Shown: positions 1 through 9,769, numbered from the stretch's first letter. The stretch: DNA of 64,000 bases from Hennigella sp049177145 (GCA_049177145.1 CP185406.1:62001-126000); one strand, 5' to 3'. The notes: generated by a model from the letters alone, not told the origin. Made by a program: numbers and translations.

Positions 1-934
1 TCTACAAGGTCTATCAACAAGTTTTGATAGAGAGACACAAGAAAAGATTATTCATTCAGTTGCCGGACTAGAAAAAGCGGTATTTCTTAAATATGCTTAT
101 GCAATAGAATATGATGCAATTGATCCAACACAGCTTAAGCTTAACTATGAGTTAAAGAAGATTAAAAACTTATTCTGTGCTGGTCAAATAAATGGAACTA
201 GTGGTTATGAAGAAGCAGCAGGTCAAGGACTACTTGCTGGAATTAATGCTGTCATGAACCTTAAGAAAAAGCAACCTTTAATTCTTAAACGTTCTGAGGC
301 ATACCTTGGTGTTTTAACTGATGACATTATGACTAAAGGTATTACAGAACCTTACAGGTTATTGACATCGAGAGCAGAACATAGATTGTATTTAAGAAAT
401 GACAATGCTCAAGAACGTTTAATTGAATATGGTAGGAAAGTTGGACTTGTTAAGAAAGAAGTTTACCAAGCATACAAGAAAAACTTGTTAGTTTTTAACA
501 AGCAAATTAAGTACTTGAAAGAACATAAAGTTCATCAATTTAAGAAACTATTGAAACAATACAATTGTGGAAGTTATACTTTGTATCAACTTATTAAAAG
601 ACCAGAAGTTAAATCACTTGATGTATTGTTAGTTTGCAAAGTTAAAAATATTAATCCAGACATTTGCAAGAAGATTGATATTAATATCAAGTTTGAAGGT
701 TACATTGCTAACCAACTAAAAAATATTAAGAAACTTTCAAACCTTGCCAAGACAAAATTAAGTTCTATTAAGAACTACAAAGAAGTTCCAAACTTAACTT
801 TGGAAGCTATAGATAAATTGAACAAGATTATGCCACTTGATCTAGAACAAGCAAGTAGAATCTCTGGAATTAATTTAGTTGATATAGCAATCATAAAAAA
901 CTATATAACAAATAAAAGCAAGAAACATGACTAA
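1..934 (+). CDS. mnmG: tRNA uridine-34 5-carboxymethylaminomethyl modification enzyme MnmG, C-terminal part
   Basis: The reading frame is open from base 2 and ends at TAA 932-934; the start lies outside the window. The visible ~310 residues match the C-terminal half of MnmG (GidA): the family signature YDAIDPTQL near the beginning, then TSGYEEAAGQG, GINAV, and RLLTSRAEHRLYLR. MnmG is an FAD enzyme that, with MnmE, modifies the wobble uridine of several tRNAs in the cytoplasm. It overlaps rsmG by 8 bases, which fits the conserved mnmG-rsmG order near the origin in Firmicutes. Identification is firm; only the truncation by the window edge limits it. Confidence 0.97.
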   Translation, partial: LQGLSTSFDRETQEKIIHSVAGLEKAVFLKYAYAIEYDAIDPTQLKLNYELKKIKNLFCAGQINGTSGYEEAAGQGLLAGINAVMNLKKKQPLILKRSEAYLGVLTDDIMTKGITEPYRLLTSRAEHRLYLRNDNAQERLIEYGRKVGLVKKEVYQAYKKNLLVFNKQIKYLKEHKVHQFKKLLKQYNCGSYTLYQLIKRPEVKSLDVLLVCKVKNINPDICKKIDINIKFEGYIANQLKNIKKLSNLAKTKLSSIKNYKEVPNLTLEAIDKLNKIMPLDLEQASRISGINLVDIAIIKNYITNKSKKHD

Positions 935-1640
935 GATTGAATTCATTGATAAAGTTATAAATGAGTTTGGTATTACCAACCTTGATAAAAATAAGTTATC
1001 TAATCAGTTAGATGCTTATAAAGCATTTTTGCAAGAACAAAATGCTAAGATGAATTTAACTAGATTAGATAAAGATGATGTCATCTGATCTAAATATTTC
1101 TGACAATCAATGATGGTTTATCGTTTAGTTGACTTTGATACTGTTAAAACAGTATTAGATGTTGGCTCAGGTTCTGGTATACCTGGTTTTGTTATTAAAT
1201 TATTTTTCCCAAACATTAAGCTAACAATTGTAGAAGCTAGTCATAAGAAATGTGAGTTTATGACTCAACTTGCAAAGCAACTACACTTGGTCAATGTTGA
1301 AGTTATTTGTCAAAGAATAGAACAAACATCAACAAAAAGACAATTTGACTTAGTTACTGCTAAAGCAGTTGCTCCAGTTGAAACTATCCTTGAATTAATT
1401 ACTCCATTTGCTAAATCTGATGGTTTGGTTGTTGTGCCAAAAGGCAAGAACTATTTAGCAGAAGTCAAAGACTTAAACCAAGAACTAAAACAACTGTCAG
1501 CTAAACTTTTGGTTGTTGATTATATTAAAGATGATGGTATAGATTTCTATACTATCATAGCTAAGAAGTTTGGCAAGACAAACCCTAAATACCCTCGTGA
1601 CTATAAAAAGATAGTTAAAGGATTTGACTATGGCAAATAA
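927..1640 (+). CDS. rsmG: 16S rRNA (guanine-527-N7)-methyltransferase RsmG
   Basis: 237 residues starting at ATG 927, inside the end of mnmG. Two TGA codons (WSKYFW, about residues 53-58) are read as Trp. The SAM-binding motif is VLDVGSGSGIPGFVIK, followed by TIVEASHKKCEF and a RIEQ segment, as in RsmG/GidB. It methylates G527 in the 530 loop of 16S rRNA. The start is chosen because it restores the conserved N-terminal helix with FLQEQNAKMNLTR, absent if one begins at the internal ATG 1110. It is translationally coupled to mnmG and overlaps the next gene by 11 bases. Confidence 0.96.
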
Positions 1641-2268
1641 GACTATAGCTATCGTTGATATTAATAGTTTCCATAAACAAAATATAGAGACATTATTATT
1701 TGCGTCCATACTTGAAAAGAAAGTAAATAAATTAACAGTACTTGATCTTAATCATTATGAACAAGACAAGTTGTTGCCTGAAAAGAACAATTGGAAAAAA
1801 GAAAGCGAAATTTTAACAACTTCGCTATTTTCCAATACTTCATACCAAATTTGCACTCAAGCATCTCTAGAGCAAAATAAATTGCTAAATTTGGCCAAGA
1901 CATTACAAGCCATCAGCGACATTTTAATAATCAACGCTAACAGCCAACAACATAAACTTAACTCGCCATTCTATTCTTTAGCTGATGAGATTGTGATTTT
2001 TGCTGATCTAGAAAAAGATATTAATAAAAATATACTTAATTTCTTTTTAGTGCACGACCTTAGAAATAAACACGTGCACCTAATCATCCATAATTACAAG
2101 TTAAATATCCAAAGCGAAAAAGTATATTTGCACTTACTAAAACAATTTCATTCCAAAAATATAAAGATTAGCAACATAGATGAAGTACCAGAATTAAAGT
2201 CGCTAAAGGACATAGAAAATGTTGATCCTTGGATAGAAATCTATAAAAAAATCCAAAAGATATTTTAA
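1630..2268 (+). CDS. ParA/Soj-like protein lacking a P-loop
   Basis: 212 residues. ATG 1630 is preferred over the TTG six bases upstream. The position directly after mnmG-rsmG is where Firmicutes carry soj/parA. The fold pattern is suggestive: TIAIVDINSF as a first strand, DILIINANSQ then LADEIVIFADLEKD, and HVHLIIHNYKL, resembling the strand 1, DxP and NK regions of ParA ATPases. No Walker A motif (KGGxGKT) exists; the equivalent stretch reads NSFHKQN. It therefore cannot bind ATP in the usual way. It may be a decayed or repurposed partition protein, or a lineage-specific protein at this site. Recognition is tentative. Confidence 0.55.
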   Translation: MANKTIAIVDINSFHKQNIETLLFASILEKKVNKLTVLDLNHYEQDKLLPEKNNWKKESEILTTSLFSNTSYQICTQASLEQNKLLNLAKTLQAISDILIINANSQQHKLNSPFYSLADEIVIFADLEKDINKNILNFFLVHDLRNKHVHLIIHNYKLNIQSEKVYLHLLKQFHSKNIKISNIDEVPELKSLKDIENVDPWIEIYKKIQKIF

Positions 2269-2269
2269 A

Positions 2270-2300
2270 AGGAAAATGTCAACTTGTTGAACATTTTCCT
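2270..2300 (+). terminator. Stem-loop after the ParA-like gene
   Basis: AGGAAAATGT (2270-2279) pairs with ACATTTTCCT (2291-2300) as a perfect 10-bp stem two bases after the stop codon. It is followed by a TA-rich tract rather than a pure T run, so it is probably a terminator but may also protect the mRNA 3' end. Confidence 0.6.
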
Positions 2301-2373
2301 ATATATATATATATAATGCGGGGTGGAAAGAGGAACGTTACTCTTTCCAGAAAGATATATATATATATATATA
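2300..2373 (+). promoter_or_regulatory. Two (AT)n tracts flanking a hairpin upstream of a lipoprotein gene
   Basis: An alternating AT tract (2301-2314) ends in TATAAT at 2312-2317. It is followed by a perfect 8-bp hairpin (GGAAAGAG 2325-2332 with CTCTTTCC 2341-2348). A second tract of nine AT units (2355-2372) runs straight into the ATG at 2374. The first TATAAT is the likely -10. The second tract would lie in the leader, directly before the start codon. Such dinucleotide runs can change length by slippage. Confidence 0.55.
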
Positions 2374-3555
2374 ATGAAAAAATTAAAATTATTAGTACCT
2401 ACCATTACGGCTAGCGTACTAGCTATGACTCCATTGTTTAGTATGACTTCTTGTTCATCAAAAGAAGTTGACAAAACATTGGCTGGTTATACTGTAGATA
2501 AAGATACATACCGTATTTATGGTCTAAATAAACAAGGCCAAAGATTTGAATTATCAGATAAACAAATCAAAGCACTAGAAGGTGGTTTCTTACTAACTTT
2601 GGGTGATGAATCGTTTATTTATGTTGACGAAGAAGGCCAAGGTTCAGATGGCAACACATATCCAACATCAATTGATGGATGAATGGATAGAGCTAAAGAC
2701 CAACACGCATTCTATTATGAAATATGATTATGTGGTGGTGAATATGATCTTGATGAACCAGATAATGATTCTCACATTAAATTCGACATTAAGGGTGTTG
2801 TTGGCAATGATGGAAAATTAACATCATCAGTTAACATTATTCCTGGACATGACCCAGATGGTGAAACAACAATATCAACTGATGTTGATGTTGGTGACTT
2901 TAAACAATTAAACTTTTCAACAGTTAACATTATTGGCTCTAAAAATGAAAAGCAAGGTTTTGGCTGACACATTGAAGGTGCAGACGAAATGACATTCACA
3001 TACTGTCATTTTGATGGATTAGCTGTATTCCGTACAGAATATCTTGATTTGTATGGATGCACAATTGATTCTGACTGCATTAAATGAAGAGATGCTGATC
3101 CTTCTAATGGAAGAGCGTTCTCAACAACACAATATGGTTTAGTTGTAGATGATGTTGATTTTGCATCATTCTCATACTGCAATTTCATTTCTGATGGTAA
3201 AGCAGTTAAACTTTATCCACTTGCAAAAAATGATGAACCAACATATGTGTTTAACACATGTACATTCAAAATTGGTGATAAAGGTATTCCACCTGAAGAC
3301 CACATTCTAGAAGCTGGGCATAATGACCAAGACAAGTCTGCTCTAGATGTTAACACACAAAGAGTAGATGCGCCAGAAGTTGGGGAAGACCCACATTTAC
3401 ACATTTATTGATACGAAATTACAGGTAACATTCTTGGTGAAGGTGAAACAAGGGATTGAAAAAATCACCGTGCTGCAATTGACGGTGACAGAGAAACTTC
3501 AGGAGCATACGATCCTGAGAAGATCGACTTCCAAGAAGGAAAACTTCCTGCATAA
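2374..3555 (+). CDS. Surface lipoprotein, possible beta-helix
   Basis: 393 residues. The N-terminus is a prolipoprotein signal: Lys-rich start, hydrophobic stretch, lipobox MTSC with the lipidated Cys at residue 27. I use ATG 2374 because it begins the MKKLKLL signal; an upstream in-frame GTG at 2323 would put YIYIYI in front of it. The middle holds short degenerate repeats of the type YCHFDG / LYGCTID / SYCNFIS / FNTCTFK spaced by 20-40 residues. This pattern is common in right-handed parallel beta-helix adhesins. It should be anchored on the outer face of the membrane. No specific ligand can be assigned. It ends at a terminator shared with rpsB. Confidence 0.85.
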
Positions 3556-3574
3556 TAATTTAGATTTATAAAAT

Positions 3575-3605
3575 AAAAATAACGCCCGCAAGGACGTTAT
3601 TTTTT
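3575..3605. terminator. Bidirectional terminator between convergent lipoprotein and rpsB
   Basis: AAATAACG and CGTTATTT arms enclose a GC-rich CCGCAAGG loop region. T runs follow on the plus strand and, after the complementary arm, on the minus strand, so it can serve both converging genes. Confidence 0.85.
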
Positions 3606-3616
3606 AAAACTTAAAC

Positions 3617-4669
3617 TTACTTAGTTTCTTCTTTTTTAGGTTCAGATTTTACAAATGTATCAGCTTGTTTGCCTCTTACATTAACTACTTTTCTAGTAAC
3701 TCTGATTACTTCAGGAAGAATAATTTCTCCATCAGCTTTACCTACGATCTTAGTTGGTTGACCGTGAGCAGATGCAATAGCATCAGCTAAGATTCCTAAC
3801 ATTAATCATTGTGTTTTAATTGAATGAGTGTTGCAAGGAACAATGAAGTCAATTAAGTCAGGGTTAGCATTAGTGTTAGCTAAAGCTACTACAGGAATAT
3901 GTAAGTCTCTTGCTTCTTTAACTGCGTTATGTTCTGCAACTGGATCAGTTACAACTACAACTTGTGGTAATCCTTTCATATTTTTAATTCCACCAATAAA
4001 CTTTTCAAGTTTAGCAACTTGTCTTTGCATATCTAGTTGTTGTTTCTTAGTGTAACGTCCAACGTTTTCAGATTCTAGTAATGATGTTAATCTGTTAAGC
4101 TTGTTAATAGAATTATTAACAGTTTTGAAGTTAGTTAGAGTTCCACCTAATCAACGTTGGTTGATATAGAATGATTCAGCTCTAGTTGCTTCTTCTTGAA
4201 TGTATTTCTTAACAGAATCATTGTGTGTTCCAACAAATAGGATTTTTCCATCTTGCTTTGCAATGTCATGTAAGAAGTTGTATGCTCTGTTAGAGAATAC
4301 AATAATCTTTAACATATCAATGATTAAGTTTCTTGAATTCTTAGATCTATAGATGAATGGAGCCATCTTAGGGTTTCATAAGTTAGCAGCTAACCCAACA
4401 TGAGCACCAGCTTCCATTAATTTAGCAACAGAGATGATCTTTTTAAGATCCTTGTTGTCTTTGTTAGATTCAAAGAACATATTAACTTTAGCTTCGATAG
4501 TCTCTTTTGCAGAAGCACCTTCTTTAACTAAAGGTTTCTTTACTGATGCTTTTTTAGCTCTAGGTTTTCTTGCTGCTTTCTTAGCAGCAGGTTTCTTTTC
4601 AGCTGGAGTTTCTGCTTTAGCAGGAACTTCGACTTTTTCAGTAGTTTTTTCTTCAACTTGTTTTGGCAT
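3617..4669 (-). CDS. rpsB: 30S ribosomal protein S2 with Lys/Ala-rich N-terminal extension
   Basis: 350 residues; TGA codons at WNPK, NQRW and KTQW are Trp. The core begins near residue 85 with KLMEAGAHVGLAANLWNPKMAPFIY, the S2 signature, and continues through GKILFVGTHNDSVKKYI and VVVVTDPVAEHNAVKEA. The family is usually ~250 residues. Here about 80 extra residues precede the core: a stretch of repeated PAEKKPAAKKAARKPRAKK type, low complexity and strongly basic. ATG 4669 is the first start in frame. S2 joins the 30S subunit together with S1 in most bacteria. Convergent with the upstream lipoprotein. Confidence 0.96.
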
Positions 4670-4708
4670 TATTTTACCTCGTTTTGATATTATATGTATT
4701 TATGAAAG

Positions 4709-5479
4709 TTACTTAGCAAGTTTTGCATCACTAAAAGCTACATCTAATGATGTAACTCTGCCAAAGAATTCAACTTCAACCTTAGCAGTTTGTTTTTCTA
4801 AGTTAATTGCAACAACATTTCCCTTAGTTCCTGCAAATGAACCACTTGATAGTTCAACTGTTTGTCCCACTTTAAATGGAGCTTCAGTTAAAACTGGTTT
4901 TGGTTCTGGCTTAGGTTGTTCTGCTTTAGCAGCTTGTTCCTTAACTGGATTAACACCAGCAGCAATTCTAGCAGCATATTCAGCTGCAGCTGCATCATTG
5001 ATTAATCTTTCGTATTCGTCCATTGAACATGGAATTGGTTTAGCAGCTTTACCTGTTGAACCAACAAATCCCATAACACCTACGGTGTTTCTGATGTTAT
5101 ATCAGATATCATCGTCTAGATCGCAACATACAAAGATGTAGTTACCAAATCTGTTAACTTTTTTAGATTTAGTTCTTTTATATCTACCATCTGGTAAAGT
5201 TTCCCATTTTGTTGTTTTTGTGTTCTTTAGTGTTTTTGGTAGTTCTGCACTATTCTTATTAAAGATTTGTTCAGATTCTTGTCTTTTCATAAAGACACGA
5301 ATTTCTTTAACTTTTGGTTGTTCACCATTAGATAATGGTGCAGAAGCATCATTTTCAGATGTTTTAACAAAGTTGGCATAGCCAAAGTTGTTCATTTTTT
5401 CACGTAATGCTTGCGCAATAGATTCTTCTTGTCCACCGACAGCAGTAATTACGTATCATTGCATTCTATTTAATTCCAT
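4709..5479 (-). CDS. nusG: Transcription termination/antitermination factor NusG
   Basis: 256 residues from ATG 5479, preceded by AGGAGT. The N-terminal NGN domain opens with MQWYVITAVGGQEESIAQAL (TGA = Trp). An insert of roughly 45 residues (about 55-100) including KTLKNTKTTKWETLPDGRYKRTKSK, then NRFGNYIFVCCDLDDDIWYNIRNTVGVMGFVG, complete the NGN fold. A Pro/Ala/Lys-rich linker (about 180-200) leads to the KOW domain, FKVGQTVELSSGSFAGTKGNVV. NusG binds RNA polymerase and links it to ribosomes or Rho. secE lies just upstream in the same operon. Longer than the ~180-residue norm because of the insert and linker. Confidence 0.96.
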
Positions 5480-5488
5480 ATTTGACTC

Positions 5489-5941
5489 CTAATGTATAGA
5501 AATGATAATCATATCAATAGCAAAGAATATTAGTCCAAGGAAGACACATACAAGAATGATTGTGATAAAGTCTTTTAATGCACCACGCTTGTTGTGTCAG
5601 GTAATTCTACCTGATTCCTTGCCTAAACCTTTAGATCAAGTTCTCATGACAAGACCAAATGGACGCTTAACTGTTGCTTTAGCAGGATCTTGTAGATCCT
5701 TTAGCTTTTTGTCAACTTTGTCTATCTTGTCTTGAATTCTAGACTTTCTCTTAGGGTTTTGAACTTTATTTAACTTAGCAGTTAACCTAGCTTTTTTAGC
5801 TTCTTGTTTCTTTATATCTTTTTGACGGTTAGCTTCAAGTTTAAGTTCGTACTTTTTATTTCTTTGTTCTAACTTTAGTTCTTTTTTACTTTTACTATCA
5901 TTAGTAGTAACAGTACTATTATTAGTATTAATATCAGCCAT
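5489..5941 (-). CDS. secE: Preprotein translocase subunit SecE with long charged N-terminus
   Basis: 150 residues, TAG stop 5489-5491, nine bases before the nusG start. Two TGA codons (RTWSKG, ITWHNK) are Trp. The C-terminal ~45 residues fit SecE: an amphipathic piece WSKGLGKESGRITWHNKRGALKDF and one membrane helix ITIILVCVFLGLIFFAIDMIIIS. The first ~95 residues are Lys/Glu-rich and probably helical (KKELKLEQRNKKYELKLEANRQKDIKK), an extension not found in the ~60-residue Gram-positive SecE. SecE clamps SecY in the Sec translocon. The rpmG-secE-nusG order is the classic bacterial arrangement. The start shares one base with the rpmG stop. Confidence 0.92.
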
Positions 5942-6087
5942 TATCTTGTTTCCTTATGTTTAGTGACTTTCTTACACTTTGGACAGTATTTGTTTAAAAC
6001 GATACGTTCAGTTGATAACGTATTCTTCGTAATATGGTAATTACGGCTTAAACATTCGTCGCAAACTAATATAACTTTTTTTCTCAT
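5941..6087 (-). CDS. rpmG: 50S ribosomal protein L33, copy 1
   Basis: 48 residues, too short for most ORF calls: MRKKVILVCDECLSRNYHITKN, then YCPKCKKVTKHKETR. Four cysteines in two CxxC pairs give the zinc-binding form of L33. It sits immediately upstream of secE with overlapping stop and start (TAATG), the usual rpmG-secE-nusG order. It belongs to the 50S subunit near the E site. A second L33 copy lies just upstream. Confidence 0.93.
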   Translation of the reverse strand: MRKKVILVCDECLSRNYHITKNTLSTERIVLNKYCPKCKKVTKHKETR

Positions 6088-6107
6088 AAATAGTCTTTGG
6101 TTAAGAA

Positions 6108-6130
6108 AAAAGAGCCGAAGCTCCTTTTTA
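6108..6130 (-). terminator. Terminator after second rpmG
   Basis: Read on the minus strand: GGAGC, loop TTCG, GCTC, then a T run. The UUCG-type tetraloop closes a short GC stem. It separates the rpmG2/trxA/topA genes from rpmG1-secE-nusG. Confidence 0.75.
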
Positions 6131-6157
6131 ATAACTTATATATTATATATATAAATC

Positions 6158-6319
6158 TTATTTTTTCTTAGTTTCTTTATGCAAAGTTACTTTCTTGCAA
6201 TAAGGACAATATTTTTTAAGTTCCAATTTGTCAGGATTGTTCTTTGCATTTTTAAATGTTAAGTAATTAATTTGATGACATACTGAACATTCTAATCTAA
6301 TACTTCTTTTTATCGCCAT
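6158..6319 (-). CDS. rpmG: 50S ribosomal protein L33, copy 2
   Basis: 53 residues from ATG 6319: MAIKRSIRLECSVCHQINYLT, then LKKYCPYCKKVTLHKETKKK. It has both CxxC pairs (ECSVC, YCPYC) like copy 1, but only about half of the residues are shared. Two L33 genes are common in Firmicutes, where one form is often zinc-free; here both keep all four cysteines. It lies ~30 bases downstream of trxA and may be cotranscribed with it. Confidence 0.92.
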   Translation of the reverse strand: MAIKRSIRLECSVCHQINYLTFKNAKNNPDKLELKKYCPYCKKVTLHKETKKK

Positions 6320-6347
6320 AGTCTATTTTCCTATCTTAAATATTATA

Positions 6348-6656
6348 CTAATATTTGTCTGTTATTCTTTCTAATTCCACTAGTGGTTTGTAACCTACAA
6401 CAGTTTCTTTAACTTTGCCTTGGACAACAATTAACATTGTTGGCACAGCTTGTACATTATATTGACTTGCTAATTGTTGGTTTTGGTCTGAATCAACCTT
6501 AATAATTGTTCAGTCTTTGTGGCTTTTTGCAAACTCTTCTAGTTGTGTCGAAAGCATCTTGCAAGGCCCACATCATGTTGCATAGATATCTACGATAACT
6601 TTATCATTTTGGGCAAATAATAAGTTGATATCTTGATTTCCTAAATTGATAATCAT
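6348..6656 (-). CDS. trxA: Thioredoxin
   Basis: 102 residues. The active site reads YATWCGPCKML, with the Trp encoded by TGA, a direct demonstration of the alternative code. The cis-Pro loop AVPTMLIVVQGK and the C-terminal GYKPLVELERI helix fit the thioredoxin fold. It reduces protein disulfides in the cytoplasm. Start ATG 6656 shares a base with the topA stop (TAATG), so translation is coupled to topA. Confidence 0.96.
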
Positions 6657-8731
6657 TATTTAGCCTTCTTTTTGAAGTTAGGTTTCTTTTTAGGTGCAGG
6701 TTTTTGACCTGGTTTTCAATTCTTAACTTCTTCTAAGTTATTTGCAATGAATTGACACTTAGGGTAGTGGCTACAACCAATGAATGGTTTACCACGTTTG
6801 CTTGTTCTTTGAACAAGGTTGTGACCGCAAACTGGACATTTAACATCCAATTCCTTAGTTCCTGGGAATTCTGCATATTTGCAGTTTGGATAATCACTAC
6901 AACCGATGAATTGTTTTTTAGTAATTTTACTAAATCTGTAAACAAGTGGTTTACCACATTTAGGACATTTTCTTCCCACTTCTAGTGATTGAGCTTTGAT
7001 TGTTTTAGTCTTAGCTGCAACTTTCTTTTCAAACTTAGGAACAAATGATAATAATCATTTATTTCATGGTTCTTTCTTGTCAGCAATAGCGTCAAGTCTT
7101 TCTTCCATTTCCTTAGTGAAGTTTTTGTCGATTACATCGTCAAAGTTATCAATTAATCCTTCAATAACAGAGTTACCAATTTGAGTCATAAAGAATGCTC
7201 TATTCTTTACTTCACAATATCCTCTTTCAGGGTTAACATCAACCATCATACGATATGTTGAAGGTCTGCCTACACCAGCATCATCAAGTGCTTTTACCAA
7301 GCTTGCTTGGTTATATCTTGCAGGTGGTTCAGATACATGTTTAACGGCAGCGACAGTTTTAGCTTGTAGCTTTTGCCCATTCTTATAAGTTTTTTCTGTA
7401 CCTGCACCTACTTGTGCTGGATCGAAGTATACTTTCTTGTAACCTTCAAAGTCCATAACGTTAGAGTAAGTGAAGAACTTACAATCACCATTTCTAAAAC
7501 GAATAGTTTTATGAATGTAACGACAAGGTGTCATTAGGCTTGCAATAGATCTTCTTCAGATAAGGTCATACATCTTTTGATAGTCTGCATGAATTTTATT
7601 TTTAAGACTACTTGGGAATGTGAATGGGTTAATAACTCTTATACATTCATGTGCATCTTGCACATTGTCTTTTCCAGCTGTTCTAACAGCTCTTTCACCA
7701 GGGTTAACATATTCTTCACCATATTTAGATTTGATGAATTTTCTTGCAGCAACCTTGAATGAATCTGACATTCTAGTGCTGTCAGTTCTTGGGTAAGTAA
7801 TTAAAGCTGTTTGTTCACCGTCAATCTTTACACCTTCATATAGGTCTTGGATTACTTTAGTAATCTTGCTTACAGATCAACCAAATAAGTTAGAAGCAAC
7901 TTGTTGTAAAGTAGATGTTTTGAAAGGGTCTTGAGGATTACGTCTCATTACCTTAACATCTTCTTTTCCTTTAGGGAAATATACTTCAAACTCTTTACCA
8001 AGTTTAGATTTAATATCTAATACTTCTTGTTCAGTTTTAAATTCTAGAATAGAAGTATCTTCTTTTTCTTCGTCACGAGTTTTAGATCCAACTCTACGTA
8101 GGAAAATCTTTTCACCGTTTTTTAGTTCTGTGTCTAATGTGTATGTAGTCACAGGTTTAAATTTATTTATTTCTTGTTCACGTTCGTAAATAAACTTTAG
8201 GGCAACAGATTGTACACGTCCAGCTGAACTACCATTAAATTTGTCTCTAACGAATCTAGATAGGTCATAACCTACAATACGGTCAAGCACACGTCTAGCA
8301 AATTGAGAGTGAACTCAGTTCAAGTCAATTTGTCTTTCATGCTTGATAGCTTCTTCTATAGCATCTTTAGTAATTTCGTTGAATGTAATTCTTACACATT
8401 TCTTTTGACTAGGTTTAGGCAATACTTCATAAACGTGTCAAGCAATAGCTTCACCTTCACGGTCAGGGTCGGTTGCAAGGTAAATCTTGTCGGCCTTTTC
8501 AGCCATAGCCTTAATCTTGTTAATAACTTCTTTTTTAGAAGTTTTAGTCTTAGAATTGTAAGAAATCTTTCAGTTTGGTTCAAATGTTTTTGGGTCAAAA
8601 GCCTTTGATCCAGAACTTGGGATATCACGTATATGACCAACAGTTGCAAGGATGTTAAAATCCTTGCCTAAGTACTTTCCGATGGTCTTTTCTTTGTTTG
8701 GTGATTCGATGATTACTAAATTTTTTGCCAT
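6656..8731 (-). CDS. topA: DNA topoisomerase I
   Basis: 691 residues. The TOPRIM domain starts MAKNLVIIESPNKEKTIGKYLG, with the metal-binding DPDREGEAIAWH near residue 87. The catalytic tyrosine lies in TYPRTDST near residue 313. GSSAGRVQSVALKFIYERE belongs to domain IV. Two zinc ribbons follow from about residue 587: CPKCGKPLVYR..GCSDYPNC and CPVCGHNLVQR..GCSHYPKC, then a Lys/Pro-rich tail. It relaxes negative supercoils by single-strand passage. Next to a dprA-like gene, as in many bacteria. A TATAAT (minus strand, 8743-8748) lies 11 bases before the ATG. Confidence 0.97.
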
Positions 8732-8807
8732 AATATTTATAGATTATATATATAGTCGTTTATTTCATACAATATAAAAATCTATATATATTACATATAT
8801 ATAAATC

Positions 8808-9551
8808 TTAATTTTTGACCGCAAAAACCTTGTTTAGTTGGTCTAATTCATCAATAATAAATACTTTATTATCTTTCAAAACTTTTGCTATTTTTGGACT
8901 ATAAGCTTTTTTCAATACTGCAACCTTGATGTCTTCTTTTTGGCAATACTCACTAAGAGCTAAAAGCTCTTTAGATTTGATTTCTGAAATAATTAAAGCT
9001 TGCAAACTTAGTCCAAGATATAGTCTTTCTTGCCATTGATTAGAATAATCAATGTTGTCTTGTCTTTCTCAAACTTCTGAACAGAAAGCATTTTCCATAA
9101 TAACATCTTCATTTGCTAAAATGTTTTGGAATGTTTTATTGCTTGCATTCTTCATTTCTTCTAGATAGAAGATGTTATTAGTTGGGAATGTTGAAATGAT
9201 TTCAAGCATTTCTCTATTTGACTTATTCACTCATAGCAAGTTAATTCCGTTAGTTCTTAGATAATCTAAGGCCTGTTCATTTTCTTCATCAATTTCACCT
9301 AAGATTGTGACAATGTTTTGATGTAGTAATTTTGTCTTACCATAATTAAACACACCAAATGGTGGTTTATAGATTGTCTTTAGATTCTTAGGATAGTCTG
9401 AACTAATTAATGTAATTCAGTCAGCGTCAACTTCGTTGACTGCCTTCTTTATGTCATATACTTTTAATTCTTCTTTCTTTTGAAGGCTATCATAGATAGC
9501 CATCCATTCGCCAAAGTATTTAAGCGATAAATATAATAAAATTTCGTCCAT
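8808..9551 (-). CDS. Divergent DprA/Smf-like protein
   Basis: 247 residues from ATG 9551 with TAGGAG upstream; TGA codons at DADW, LLWVN and EVWER are Trp. DWITLISSDYPKNLKTIYKPPFGVFNYG matches the DprA entry motif (YPxxLxxIxxPPxxLFxxG). HQNIVTILGEIDEENEQALDYL sits where DprA has its GSRxxSxYG loop, but the Gly-Ser-Arg is gone, as are the SGGARGID and SEYP motifs. The Rossmann-fold shape may persist without ssDNA loading activity. The dprA-topA neighbourhood supports common descent. Probably a decayed or repurposed DprA. Confidence 0.65.
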
Positions 9552-9565
9552 GTTTATTTTCTCCT

Positions 9566-9656
9566 ACATATACCTTTACCTAAAAATTGGAAAAAGGTAG
9601 GAATTATTTTTTACAAAAGCGGTGTATCTATTGATTATTAGTGAATATATGGCAAA
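9566..9656. repeat. Duplicated leader element, copy A (upstream of dprA-like gene)
   Basis: Bases 9566-9618 match 10022-10074 with three mismatches in 53. 9639-9656 matches 10096-10113 with one mismatch in 18. Between them ~20 bases differ. Both copies end a few bases before a minus-strand start codon, so this looks like a shared promoter/5' leader. Confidence 0.8.
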
Positions 9657-9690
9657 TTAAAAACATGTAAATTTTACATATTTTTAATTT
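9654..9690 (-). terminator. Terminator downstream of the 79-residue ORF
   Basis: AAATTAAAAACATGTAA pairs with the complementary arm ending at 9690 over 17 positions with one mismatch and a tight loop. The T-rich right arm suits termination on either strand. Confidence 0.6.
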
Positions 9691-9769
9691 GAGTTTAGAC
9701 TGTTAATTTATATTATTACGGATTAATTTATTTTCAATGGTATCTAATCTATTTTCAATAATTTCAAGA

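Noticed and set aside
1110..1112. ATG at 1110 as start of rsmG
   Set aside because: It is only the first Met after a TGA. With TGA as Trp the frame runs back to ATG 927 and restores the conserved N-terminus.
1624..1626. TTG as start of the ParA-like gene
   Set aside because: ATG two codons downstream is the simpler start.
2323..2325. GTG 2323 as start of the lipoprotein
   Set aside because: It would add a Tyr-Ile repeat before the signal peptide; ATG 2374 gives a normal prolipoprotein.
2300..2372. AT tracts as a replication origin
   Set aside because: Near mnmG-rsmG this was considered, but no DnaA-box cluster (TTATCCACA-like) is visible and dnaA/dnaN are not in the window.
4434..5141. 235-residue plus-strand ORF over rpsB/nusG
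   Set aside because: Antisense mirror of the Lys/Ala-rich rpsB region; no ribosome site, no family, and it crosses two firm genes.
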